Source of the DNA: Chlorobiaceae bacterium | GTDB lineage: Bacteria; Bacteroidota; Ignavibacteria; UBA10030; SZUA-254 | Assembly: GCA_013824245.1 (NCBI GenBank) | Contig: PNNN01000067.1 | Location: 31,281-95,280 of the forward strand | DNA: 64,000 nt | Direction of reading: 5' to 3' | In this document: positions 53,404 through 62,170 of the stretch, in pieces | How positions within the stretch are numbered: position 1 is the first letter of the stretch | Layout of the letters: the number at the start of each line of letters is the position of its first letter | Program-made: the position numbers and the translations under genes | The notes under the pieces: model-generated | What the model was told of the DNA's origin: nothing | Seen by the model: the letters and a program-made list of their open reading frames with translations, nothing else | The model's database searches: none

Positions 53404-54414
53404 ATGAGTAGCACAAAAAAATTAATGACATTAGAACGCTTCATTCATGAGCAGGAACACCTGTACCCGTCGGCAACGGGTGAATTTTCAGAACTTCTTC
53501 ATGATCTTTCCGTTGCCGCTAAGCTTGTCTGGCGCGAAGTAAGCAAGGCAGGACTTGTTAATATTCTTGGATCAACCGGTCGTATAAATGCAAGCGGCGA
53601 CACTGTAAAAAAACTTGACGAGTTTGCCGATGAAACAATTTACCGGGCAATGGATTTCAGCGGCCACCTTTGCGTTATGGCATCTGAAGAAAACGAAGAT
53701 ATACTTCAAATTCCTGAGGAATATAAGTCGGGTGGTTATGTTTTACTGTACGACCCGCTTGATGGTTCATCGAATATCGATGCCAATATTACAATCGGTT
53801 CGATCTTCAGTATTTATAAAAGAGTATCATCGGGCGGTAAAGGAAAGTTGGAAGACTGCCTGCAACAAGGATTAAAGCAGGTAGCCGCCGGTTACATCAT
53901 CTACGGATCGAGCACTGTTTTTGTTTACTCTACCGGACGCGGAGTTCATGGTTTCACGCTCGATCCCAGCGTTGGCGAGTTTGTTCTTTCGAATGAAAAA
54001 ATTGTCATTCCACAAAGAGGAAAAATCTACAGCATGAACGAAGGCAACTACCGCAACTGGGATGAAGGATTGCAGAAATATATCCAATACATCACCGAAG
54101 ATGATAAAGCTACCGGCAGACCGTACTCATTGCGCTATATCGGTACAATGGTTGGCGATGCTCACCGAACGTTAATGTACGGTGGTATTTTCGCTTATCC
54201 GGGCGACAAAAAAAATCCGGAAGGTAAATTACGTTTATGCTACGAATGCAATCCCATGGCATACATCATCGAGCAGGCAGGCGGCAGAGCTACCGACGGT
54301 AAAAAGCGCATACTCGAAGTTCAACCGACAGCACTCCACCAGCACACACCTGTTTTCTTGGGAAGCGTTGAGGATGTAAATTTGTGCGAGGAGTTTTTAC
54401 AAGGGAAAAAGTGA
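53404..54414 (+). CDS. fbp: Fructose-1,6-bisphosphatase class I
   Basis: A 336-residue FBPase. Metal-binding 'ASEENED' and 'LYDPLDGSSNIDANITIGSIF' (about 116-136) are the class I signature; 'RYIGTMVGDAHRTLMYGGIFAYPGD' and 'YECNPMAYIIEQAGGRATDG' (in parts) follow. It hydrolyses fructose-1,6-bisphosphate in gluconeogenesis. Single gene divergent from etfB. Confidence 0.97.
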   Translation: MSSTKKLMTLERFIHEQEHLYPSATGEFSELLHDLSVAAKLVWREVSKAGLVNILGSTGRINASGDTVKKLDEFADETIYRAMDFSGHLCVMASEENEDILQIPEEYKSGGYVLLYDPLDGSSNIDANITIGSIFSIYKRVSSGGKGKLEDCLQQGLKQVAAGYIIYGSSTVFVYSTGRGVHGFTLDPSVGEFVLSNEKIVIPQRGKIYSMNEGNYRNWDEGLQKYIQYITEDDKATGRPYSLRYIGTMVGDAHRTLMYGGIFAYPGDKKNPEGKLRLCYECNPMAYIIEQAGGRATDGKKRILEVQPTALHQHTPVFLGSVEDVNLCEEFLQGKK

Positions 54415-54427
54415 ATTGGATATTCGA

Positions 54428-54480
54428 TTTCCGATGTCAGATATCCGTACGTTATTCAAACGAACATCCGACATCGGAAA
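54428..54480. terminator. Possible bidirectional terminator after fbp
   Basis: TTTCCGATGTC (54428-54438) pairs perfectly with GACATCGGAAA (54470-54480), with a 31-nt loop, between the convergent fbp and DUF4139 genes. The surrounding words (GGATATT, CGATTTC, CGATGTC, AGATATC) also run in 7-bp steps, so it may have arisen from a heptamer array. Confidence 0.5.
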
Positions 54481-54498
54481 AACGATATCAAGATATCA

Positions 54499-55959
54499 TT
54501 ACCACGAATACCGAATCGTGTAGGTAACAACTTTCTCTTCGTCTTTTCCAATCTTCACCGGAAATTTTATAGTGGATTGGTCAACCTTCTCAAAGTTTGT
54601 TGAGAATTTAGTAATCTCCCACTCGCTCCATCGCCATGGATGCTCGTAAATCTGAATTTCAACAGCTTCTTTCTTGTGGTTGCGGACTTTTATCTCAATC
54701 GTTTCTTCTACAACTCTTTTACTGATTGATTTAAAATCTTTCTGCGCACGCTCGCCAACTATATCGAATGCATTTCCAAGATAAAGTCGAAGCTCTTCAT
54801 CCTTTGGAGTATGGTCAATCAAATCCTCGCCGATGAATTGTTCTTTACCGTCATCATCGCGCTTGTAAACACGGATTTTTCCTTTCGGCAAAGGAATGCC
54901 AAGACCCGCTTTCGATTCGTTCTTGAACGTAACGAACACTCCAACCTTTGTATTCGACTGCTGACCGAAACTTCCCTGATCTCTGTATGAATAATTGTTA
55001 TACCAATACCGCCACTGGTCTGAAAGTCCGTCGTAAATAAAAACTTTCTTTGCTGGAACGTTTTTACCTGAAATTAATTCGATCTGCTTCGTTTCATTAT
55101 TGTTCAGGTCGGTTCGCCGCTGAAGCGAGTAAAGTTTGAATTCAAACAGGTCGGTTTGTTTAAATTGCGGCTCGGCAGATTTCGCCGCCATTTCCATCAT
55201 CCTCGGTCTCATACCGTCAAAATCTTGCCGCACAATATTCACATCACCCGCTACAAGTTTCAATCCCGCATCGTGGAATGATGTTCCGCAGTTGTTAGTC
55301 AGCGTTACCCAACCAGTCATATCTAACTTAGTGTCATCTTTATTCAATAATGCAACGTAGTTTGCATTCCACGAAAGCTGTCCGGCGAGATAACTTATTT
55401 CTGTTTTGTGCTCGCCAGCTTTTTCATTCTCAACAAGCCACTCAAGCTGTGGTTTTAAAATTAATCCTTCTGGAAGCGAAGGCAAAATGAGATGACCAGC
55501 CGGATTGATTTCAATCTTACCATTTATCTCCGCAACGAGTCCACCGCTGAAGCTGGAGGAAATCAATTTCCCCTTGACCGTGTATTCTTTTTTTGTTTCC
55601 TCATTCAAGCGAAGGAACTCGACTTCCTTCCCGATATATTTTTCCATCAGCTTCGCCTGACTTACAAGATCGTACTGATAGTTTTGCTCAAGCACTCGAA
55701 CCGCCGTAGGGTCTGTTAAGCTTGAGAAGTGAAGCGACGTTCCGTCTATTGTTGAAGGAATATCAGGAATAATCACACGACTCATGTCTGCGGGAATATT
55801 TATCTTTCTTTCCTCGCGAATGAGCGAGAGATTCTGATTATAAATCGTCATATCGACGGATGTGCGCTCTCCCGCGGATGTCTGCTTCAATTGGGAGAAA
55901 ATGCTTTGATTGCTACAGATTATCAAAACAAACAGGATGATAAATAATGTTTTTTTCAT
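54499..55959 (-). CDS. Exported DUF4139-domain protein
   Basis: A 486-residue protein from the ATG at 55959, with an AAGGAG Shine-Dalgarno; longer readings run into the neighbouring gene. Signal peptide MKKTLFIILFVLIICSNQSIFS. The body is beta-rich with 'MTIYNQNLSLIREERKINIPADMSRVIIPDIP' (in parts), 'LSWNANYVALLNKDDTKLDMTGWVTLTNNCG' and a C-terminal 'HKKEAVEIQIYEHPWRWSEWEI', as in DUF4139 proteins of Bacteroidota. Function unknown; an envelope location is expected. Confidence 0.85.
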   Translation of the reverse strand: MKKTLFIILFVLIICSNQSIFSQLKQTSAGERTSVDMTIYNQNLSLIREERKINIPADMSRVIIPDIPSTIDGTSLHFSSLTDPTAVRVLEQNYQYDLVSQAKLMEKYIGKEVEFLRLNEETKKEYTVKGKLISSSFSGGLVAEINGKIEINPAGHLILPSLPEGLILKPQLEWLVENEKAGEHKTEISYLAGQLSWNANYVALLNKDDTKLDMTGWVTLTNNCGTSFHDAGLKLVAGDVNIVRQDFDGMRPRMMEMAAKSAEPQFKQTDLFEFKLYSLQRRTDLNNNETKQIELISGKNVPAKKVFIYDGLSDQWRYWYNNYSYRDQGSFGQQSNTKVGVFVTFKNESKAGLGIPLPKGKIRVYKRDDDGKEQFIGEDLIDHTPKDEELRLYLGNAFDIVGERAQKDFKSISKRVVEETIEIKVRNHKKEAVEIQIYEHPWRWSEWEITKFSTNFEKVDQSTIKFPVKIGKDEEKVVTYTIRYSW

Positions 55960-56032
55960 GGTAATCTCCTTTCTTATAATAAGACGTTTTGATTTGCTGT
56001 TTCGTTTAGTTGCAAGGTAAGAATGTTCCGTA

Positions 56033-57823
56033 TCATTTCCCACTGTTACCAACAATGATCTTCTCCTGTTCCTTGTACTGCAATCTATACAATTTGTAGT
56101 AAATTCCCTCAAGAGCAAGCAGTTCCTGATGTGTGCCCATCTCGCGGATTTCGCCTTTGTGCATTACAATAATCTTATTTGCGCGCTGAATCGTAGATAA
56201 TCTGTGCGCGATCACTATGGATGTTCTGCCCTGAAGAAGTTTTTTAATTGCCTGCTGAATTAGAATTTCGGTCTCAGTATCGACACTGGATGTCGCTTCA
56301 TCGAGTACGAGTATTTTCGGATGAACCGCAAGCGCGCGTGCGAATGATATCAATTGCTTTTGTCCAACAGAGAGTGTAGCGCCACGCTCTTTTACCTCTT
56401 CATCGTATTGTTTTGGAAGTTTTTCTATGAAGCGATTCACCCACACAACGCGAGCAGATGCTTTGATGCGATCGATAGATATACCATCGTTACCGAGGTT
56501 GATGTTCGATTTAATATCACCGGAGAAAAGGAAAATATCCTGCAGAACAATTGCCATATGCTTCCGCAAATCTTTTTTGTTGATTGAACGGATATCAATG
56601 CCATCTATGAAGATTTGACCTTTTTGGAATTCATAGAAGCGGCAGATAAGATTGATAATGGTTGTTTTCCCAGCGCCTGTGTGCCCAACGAATGCGGCAG
56701 TCTCGCCACGATTAATTTTAAAAGATACATTTTTTAACACCCATTCTTCGTCGTTGTATGCGAACCACACATCGCGAAACTCAATATCTCCGTTTATTTT
56801 TTCAAGTAAAACCGGAGTTTGTGGATTCGGTATGAGCGTTTGGTCATCTAAAAGTTTGAACAGACGCTCTGAAGACGCCATCGCAGTCTGCATGATGTTG
56901 TATTTTTCCGAGAGATCGCGTATGGGTCTCCAGAACATTTCATTGAACTGGAAGAATGCAATTACTGTCCCGATAGTAAGTGAGCCTTTCAGCGCGTCGA
57001 TACCTGAATACCAGATAATAAGTCCGATTGCGATAGCTCCAATGAGATCGACACCCGGATAGAACAAGGCATAATAAAAAATCGATTTGATGTTCGCGTC
57101 GCGGTGTGCGGCGTTTATCTCGGAAAATTGATTATAAGATTTTTTCTCCCTGTTAAATATCTGATCGACCATCATGCCGGTGATATGTTCTTGCATAAAT
57201 GTGTTTATGCGCGCAACCTGTAAACGTACTTCGCGGTATGCTTCGCGGGCTTTCCTTCGAAATAGGAATGTTCCGTAAAACAACAACGGCAAAACGCTGA
57301 GTGATAACAGCGCCAGCTCCCAGCTCATCGTGAACATAAAATAGAGAATTCCGATAATGGTAAATACATCGCTAAACACCATCACGATACCCGATGAAAA
57401 CATTTCGTTCAACACCTCAACATCATTTGTAACGCGTGTAATCAATCGGCCAATCGGATTTTTATCATAAAACTTGATGCTGAGATTCTGCAAGTGTGTA
57501 AATACCTGCATCCTCAGATCGAAGATTGTTTTTTGACCTATCCACTGAGTTAGATATGCGCTTGCATATTGCACAAGTCCGCGGATAACGAGCAATCCTA
57601 AAAATGCAATAGCAGTGATGAGCAAACCATGTTGATCGTTGTTGGCAATATTTGTATCAACGGCGTACTTCGTGAACCACGGTCGCACCGCTTCCATTCC
57701 TGAAACGATCACGCTCAGAAAAATTCCAAGGACAACATGCCATCGGTACGGCTTCAAATACTTAATGAGCCGCTTCATCAGGCGGGTGTCGTATGCCTTA
57801 CCCAGGATTTCGTCGTCGTTCAT
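56033..57823 (-). CDS. ABC exporter half-transporter with canonical Walker B (heterodimer partner)
   Basis: A 596-residue MsbA/LmrA-type half-transporter. Six membrane helices span about 20-320; the nucleotide-binding domain has Walker A GHTGAGKTT, Q-loop 'IVLQDIFLFSGD', signature 'LSVGQKQLISFARAL' and Walker B/D-loop 'LVLDEATSSVDTETE' with the catalytic Glu. It pairs with the gene at 58326-60119, which has Asp at that position, as expected for a heterodimer with one active ATP site (TM287/288 type). The first ORF of the pair is upstream; a four-helix-bundle gene lies between them. Transported substrate unknown. Confidence 0.92.
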   Translation of the reverse strand: MNDDEILGKAYDTRLMKRLIKYLKPYRWHVVLGIFLSVIVSGMEAVRPWFTKYAVDTNIANNDQHGLLITAIAFLGLLVIRGLVQYASAYLTQWIGQKTIFDLRMQVFTHLQNLSIKFYDKNPIGRLITRVTNDVEVLNEMFSSGIVMVFSDVFTIIGILYFMFTMSWELALLSLSVLPLLFYGTFLFRRKAREAYREVRLQVARINTFMQEHITGMMVDQIFNREKKSYNQFSEINAAHRDANIKSIFYYALFYPGVDLIGAIAIGLIIWYSGIDALKGSLTIGTVIAFFQFNEMFWRPIRDLSEKYNIMQTAMASSERLFKLLDDQTLIPNPQTPVLLEKINGDIEFRDVWFAYNDEEWVLKNVSFKINRGETAAFVGHTGAGKTTIINLICRFYEFQKGQIFIDGIDIRSINKKDLRKHMAIVLQDIFLFSGDIKSNINLGNDGISIDRIKASARVVWVNRFIEKLPKQYDEEVKERGATLSVGQKQLISFARALAVHPKILVLDEATSSVDTETEILIQQAIKKLLQGRTSIVIAHRLSTIQRANKIIVMHKGEIREMGTHQELLALEGIYYKLYRLQYKEQEKIIVGNSGK

Positions 57824-57838
57824 ATGCAGCCAAGCAAG

Positions 57839-58310
57839 AAATAAAAAGTAAAAGGTAAAAAGTAAAAAATGAATATTGCCAAATTTATGATTTTACCTTC
57901 TGGAGTTGAATTTGAGTTTTTGATTTACCGCGTAACTTGCTTACAATCGCACCCAATATTTTTTTAATTTCCTCTGCTTCAGTAATCATATCAGCAAGTC
58001 TTTTCTTTTCTATCATTTTTGATCCTTCTATCAATCTTAACCAGTAGTGTGTTTCTCTTGCTTCTTTAAGTGCGATACTCATCTTATAAGTATAATCATC
58101 CTTGCTGAAAGCAGCCACAGCTTCTTCAACATTTGCTCCAACAGAAGTTCCGGATCGTAATATTTGTTTACCGAGTACATATCCGGCTTTCTTATCAGGC
58201 AAATGAGCCGACAGATTGATAATCCTTAATCCCAAATTAAAAGTTCTCTCTTTTATATCCTGATACATAGTTCCTCCTTTTATTAACCAATTAATTTTTA
58301 CTTTTTATTT
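57839..58310. mobile_element. Candidate small cassette: four-helix-bundle gene between inverted heptamer arrays
   Basis: A 15-bp perfect inverted repeat (AAATAAAAAGTAAAA at 57839-57853; its complement at 58296-58310), part of longer heptamer arrays, brackets the four-helix-bundle gene. It lies between two genes that normally form one operon, as if a ~470-bp unit were inserted. No transposase is present; target-site duplication not identified. Confidence 0.4.
57885..58268 (-). CDS. Four-helix-bundle protein (23S rRNA IVP / bAvd-like family)
   Basis: A 127-residue protein with a strong Shine-Dalgarno (AAAGGAGGA about 4 nt before ATG). 'NLGLRIINLSAHLP', 'YVLGKQILRSGTSVGANVEEAVAAFSKDDY' and 'KMSIALKEARETHYWLRLIEGS' (in parts) are the family hallmarks. 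The family was first seen inside intervening sequences of 23S rRNA genes and is related to the DGR accessory protein Avd. It is common as a stand-alone gene in many phyla, function unknown. Here it splits an ABC exporter gene pair and is bracketed by inverted heptamer arrays. Confidence 0.9.
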   Translation of the reverse strand: MYQDIKERTFNLGLRIINLSAHLPDKKAGYVLGKQILRSGTSVGANVEEAVAAFSKDDYTYKMSIALKEARETHYWLRLIEGSKMIEKKRLADMITEAEEIKKILGAIVSKLRGKSKTQIQLQKVKS

Positions 58311-58325
58311 TTGACTTTTGACTTC

Positions 58326-60119
58326 CTACAACTGTTCAAGTTCTTCTTCCAGCAACTGCTTCTCATACAAATCAGCATAAATTCCGCCAAGTGCTACAAG
58401 CTCCTCGTGATTTCCGCGTTCTACGATTTCTCCGTTATTCAGCACAACAATCATATCAGCATCTTTCACGGTGGATATGCGGTGACTGATAATTATACTT
58501 GTGCGATTTTTCATAACGTTTCGGAGACGTTTCAAAATTTCTTCTTCGGTATAAGTATCAACGGCAGAAAGCGCGTCATCGAGAATTAAAATTTTCGGAT
58601 TACGCATAACAGCACGTGCGATGCTTGTGCGTTGTTTTTGTCCGCCCGAAAGCGTAATACCGCGTTCGCCCAACATTGTCTCGTACTCTTTCGGGAATTC
58701 TTTAACATCCTTTGCTATCTGAGAGACTTCGGCAGCTTTAACAATATCATCCAAAACTCCATTATTCCATTTCTCCTTAACTATTGTTTTCTCTTTCAAT
58801 ACTCCGTACGAAATATTTTCTTTTAGCGTATCCGAAAAAAGGAACGTTTCTTGTTGAACGTAACCGATATTTGCGCGAAGAATTTCAAGTGGAATCTTCT
58901 TAATATTTATTCCATCGATCAGCAGCTCACCGTCTGTAACATCATATAACCGAGGAATGAGATTTATTATCGTAGATTTACCGGAACCTGTATATCCAAC
59001 GATAGCTATAGTTGTGCCTTGAGGAATTTCGAGATTGATATTTTTAAGCGTAGGTGATTGGGTGTTTTTATGAGTGAAGGAAACATTTCTGAACTCAATT
59101 TTTCCTTGGATATCTTTTATGGAGATATTGGTCTCATCTGTATCGCGAATATCCGGTTCTGTATCCATAATTTTCATCAATCTTCCCATCGAAGCGGCGC
59201 CCTGCTGTAATAGATTCGTAACCCAACCGAATGCAATCATGGGCCAGATCAATAAAGTCAGATAACCGAAAAATGCAGTCAATGTGCCGATTGATATTTC
59301 GTTATGGATCACCTTCAATCCGCCAACATACACAATAATAACGAGTGAAGAGCCGACAAGCAAGAACATAAGGGGCCAGAGTATCGATTGGATTTTAGCA
59401 AGGACGAGATTTTTCTTAAGATATTCCCAGCTCAATTTTTTAAAGCGGTCAATCTCATATGCTTCGCGAACGTATGCTTTCACGATGCGGATGCCGGATA
59501 AATTTTCCTGCGCGCGTGTTGTGAGAACGGAAAATTGTTCCTGCCGTTCTTCAAATTTTTTATGGATCTGTTTTCCCAATTTATAAACAGCGTAAGAAAC
59601 AAGCGGCATCGGGATGAGAGCATAAAGCGTTATTTCCCAGTTCGTTAGAAACATCATTACGAGAACCATTGATAGCGTCATGAGTGTATCGCTTGGATAC
59701 ATGATACCGGGACCCACAACATTGCGCACTGAGCCGATATCGTTTGTGGCATGAGCCATCAAATCGCCGGTGGGTGTGTTCTGATAATATGAGAGTGAAA
59801 GTTTCTGGATATGTTTGAGAAAATCATTCCGCAGATCGAACTCGATATGCCGCGATACCACGATTATTGTTTGGCGCGTAAGATAAGTGAAAATACCGGC
59901 GATGAGATTCAACGCAACTAATGCAATGGCATAGAATAGAATTCCCGCTCCATCTATATTTTTGGTTTCTATTCCGATCTTCAATTTATCGATCGCGTTT
60001 CCAACTATTTGCGGTTGAAAAACGGTAAAGACATTGCTCATCACTACAGTGAGGAGTCCCCACAATAGAGTCCGTTTGTATTTTTTAAGATATGGGAGTA
60101 AGCGGAGTAATGATTTCAT
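58326..60119 (-). CDS. ABC exporter half-transporter with degenerate ATP site (heterodimer partner)
   Basis: A 597-residue half-transporter. Six membrane helices cover about 17-330; Walker A is GYTGSGKST, signature LSGGQKQRTSIARAV, Walker B/D-loop 'LILDDALSAVDTYTEE'. The Asp in place of the catalytic Glu marks the degenerate-site subunit of a heterodimeric exporter, with the canonical partner at 56033-57823. It is the first gene of the exporter operon. Confidence 0.93.
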   Translation of the reverse strand: MKSLLRLLPYLKKYKRTLLWGLLTVVMSNVFTVFQPQIVGNAIDKLKIGIETKNIDGAGILFYAIALVALNLIAGIFTYLTRQTIIVVSRHIEFDLRNDFLKHIQKLSLSYYQNTPTGDLMAHATNDIGSVRNVVGPGIMYPSDTLMTLSMVLVMMFLTNWEITLYALIPMPLVSYAVYKLGKQIHKKFEERQEQFSVLTTRAQENLSGIRIVKAYVREAYEIDRFKKLSWEYLKKNLVLAKIQSILWPLMFLLVGSSLVIIVYVGGLKVIHNEISIGTLTAFFGYLTLLIWPMIAFGWVTNLLQQGAASMGRLMKIMDTEPDIRDTDETNISIKDIQGKIEFRNVSFTHKNTQSPTLKNINLEIPQGTTIAIVGYTGSGKSTIINLIPRLYDVTDGELLIDGINIKKIPLEILRANIGYVQQETFLFSDTLKENISYGVLKEKTIVKEKWNNGVLDDIVKAAEVSQIAKDVKEFPKEYETMLGERGITLSGGQKQRTSIARAVMRNPKILILDDALSAVDTYTEEEILKRLRNVMKNRTSIIISHRISTVKDADMIVVLNNGEIVERGNHEELVALGGIYADLYEKQLLEEELEQL

Positions 60120-60442
60120 AAATATTCAGATAAACCTTCCGAAGGTTTATACGTTCAAAACAAAGCCAACCTTCGGAAGGTTCACATAGTAAGATACGAA
60201 ACTATAACATTAAATTCTTGAATCTGGTTTCAAACTGTTGAACAGCCAATCCGACGATTATTATTGATTCAAAACAAACATTCCTTTTGCTGATAACGAC
60301 GATTACTGATAGAATATTGTTGTCTGTTTTCTTATATTAAATTACACTAATGTACCGCTAAAGTAATGCTGTGTCAATGTTCTTTCGTTGCAGGAAAGAC
60401 AATTATTAAAAATTCAGTTTTACATATCAAAAGGAGTTAATA
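60120..60442. other. Gap upstream of T9SS protein gene
   Basis: The 323-bp divergent gap contains the hairpin at 60133-60182 and AT-rich sequence that should hold promoters in both directions. AAAAGGAG (about 60429-60436) is the Shine-Dalgarno of the plus-strand gene. No coding sequence is supported. Confidence 0.5.
60133..60182. repeat. Hairpin of the AACCTTCCGAAGGTT family
   Basis: AACCTTCCGAAGGTT (60133-60147) and AACCTTCGGAAGGTT (60168-60182) are perfect reverse complements, and each arm is itself nearly palindromic, with a 20-nt spacer. Confidence 0.9.
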
Positions 60443-62092
60443 ATGTACAAAAAGATTTTGCTACTGCTATTATTTGCATTATGCTTTTCTTTTCAAGTAG
60501 GATTCGCGCAATGGACCGCCGATTCAACAACCAACGTCAAAGTTTGTCAGGCAACAAACGATCAGAAATATCCGGAGATGGTGACCGATGGTGCGGGCGG
60601 TGCGATTATTGTTTGGCAGGACGTTCGCGACGGAAGTACGAAAATATACGCACAGCGGCTTGATTCCTCGGGCATACCACGTTGGCAGGCAAATGGCATT
60701 GTTATAAGTACCGCCACCGATTCGAAGATACCAAATCTCACGAGCGACGGTGCCGGCGGAGCGATCATCACATGGTTCGATCTTCGAAATGGATGGCCGA
60801 AGGGATGCGTGGCTGTTCAGCGGGTGAACTCAAACGGAGATACGCTGTGGAAAGCAAATGGAATATCACTTGCAGATTCGACAAGCGCCTGGGCTTATCC
60901 CGAGATTACTGGATACGGAAGTGCCGGTGCGATTGTAACATGGGTTGGGAAGAACAGCGAGATTTATGCACAGAAGGTTGATACATCAGGTGTCGTACAA
61001 TGGACACCAGGTGGCATTCTGCTTGCCACAAGTGGTAGCGTACCTCAAATTACACCCGATAATTCAGGAGGCGCATTCGTTACCTGGTACAGCTATAATG
61101 CGGAGTACACACACACGGACATTTTCGCTCAGCATGTTAGCTCGGATGGTGTGGTGACGGGATTATCGACTGGTGATTCCATCTGTTGTGTTACCGGCTA
61201 TCAACAAAATCCTCAATTAGTGTTTGATGGGAGCGGGGGTGCAATCATTTCATGGCTTGACCATCGTACAGAAAATGAAAACTATCCCTATGCACAACGA
61301 GTTGGCTCCGGTGGTGAAATTTTGTGGGTAAAAGACGGTCTTCAGATTGCCACGACAAAAGCATACTACCGCATACCCATTGTAAGCGACGGCGCCGGTG
61401 GTGCTATATTTACCTGGCTGGGCGGAAATTCTGCTGATGTCTATGTCCAGCGTATCAACGAAAACGGTACACCTCAATGGGGTCCCGATATTCGGCTGAC
61501 GGAGAGCACAAGTCCAACGATCCCGGGTATTATTTCAGATGGTGCGACCGGGGCGTTTATTATTTGGGAAAATCCAGGGGAAGGAAAAATTAAGTTACAG
61601 CATGTTACCTTGGATGGAACACTTTCTTTCGGTCCTGGTGGGAAAACGGTTTCGACGGGAAAAAATATGAGCGGGTACTTTACTGTTGCTACTGATGGCC
61701 TGGGCAGGGCTATTGCTGCGTGGGAAGATACGCCGTTATATACGACCGATATTTACGCAGAGCGCGTTGTTGTACCCGGCTTCACAACTGGAGTTTCGGA
61801 AGGCGAGGATGTAAAGGCGGTGCCGCGAGAGTTCACACTGAACCAGAATTTTCCTAATCCTTTCAATCCGACAACAACGATTGCCTTTACGCTTGCTGAA
61901 AACGGTCATGCGACACTGAAGGTGTTTGATGTGCTTGGACGTGAAGTGGCGACGCTGGTGAACGCACAGTTGAAAGCTGGAGAATTGCATCGTGCAACGT
62001 TCGATGCTACGCGGTTTTCCACCGGCTTGTATTTTTACCGGCTTGAAACAGCGAAGAGTGTTCTCGTAAAAAAGTTGATGCTCTTGAAATAA
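60443..62092 (+). CDS. T9SS-sorted secreted beta-propeller-like repeat protein
   Basis: A 549-residue protein with a signal peptide (MYKKILLLLLFALCFSFQVGFAQ). About eight repeats of ~50 residues share 'DGAGGAI(I/F)xW' and 'IYAQRLDSSG'-type motifs ('MVTDGAGGAIIVWQD', 'LTSDGAGGAIITWFD', 'IVSDGAGGAIFTWLG'), which suggests a propeller. The C-terminus is a T9SS type-A sorting domain ('LNQNFPNPFNPTTTIAF', 'LGREVATLVNAQL', 'STGLYFYRLET'). Surface attachment is expected; ligand unknown. Coding density and codon use look normal. Confidence 0.88.
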   Translation: MYKKILLLLLFALCFSFQVGFAQWTADSTTNVKVCQATNDQKYPEMVTDGAGGAIIVWQDVRDGSTKIYAQRLDSSGIPRWQANGIVISTATDSKIPNLTSDGAGGAIITWFDLRNGWPKGCVAVQRVNSNGDTLWKANGISLADSTSAWAYPEITGYGSAGAIVTWVGKNSEIYAQKVDTSGVVQWTPGGILLATSGSVPQITPDNSGGAFVTWYSYNAEYTHTDIFAQHVSSDGVVTGLSTGDSICCVTGYQQNPQLVFDGSGGAIISWLDHRTENENYPYAQRVGSGGEILWVKDGLQIATTKAYYRIPIVSDGAGGAIFTWLGGNSADVYVQRINENGTPQWGPDIRLTESTSPTIPGIISDGATGAFIIWENPGEGKIKLQHVTLDGTLSFGPGGKTVSTGKNMSGYFTVATDGLGRAIAAWEDTPLYTTDIYAERVVVPGFTTGVSEGEDVKAVPREFTLNQNFPNPFNPTTTIAFTLAENGHATLKVFDVLGREVATLVNAQLKAGELHRATFDATRFSTGLYFYRLETAKSVLVKKLMLLK

Positions 62093-62109
62093 GTGAAATC
62101 TGAAATAAC

Positions 62110-62157
62110 CCTGCGAAGGTGGAATTTATCCCGCTGAAAGCGGGAAACCTTCGCAGG
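62110..62157. terminator. Nested hairpin after T9SS protein gene
   Basis: CCTGCGAAGGT (62110-62120) pairs with ACCTTCGCAGG (62147-62157), and inside it TCCCGCT-GAA-AGCGGGA (62129-62145) forms a second stem. It lies between convergent genes and could end both transcripts; the layout also fits a dispersed REP-like element. Confidence 0.65.
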
Positions 62158-62170
62158 ATTCTGTTTTCAG

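Noticed and set aside
57885..58268. Diversity-generating retroelement suggested by the Avd-like protein
   Set aside because: No reverse transcriptase gene or template/variable repeat pair is visible nearby; stand-alone members of this family are common.
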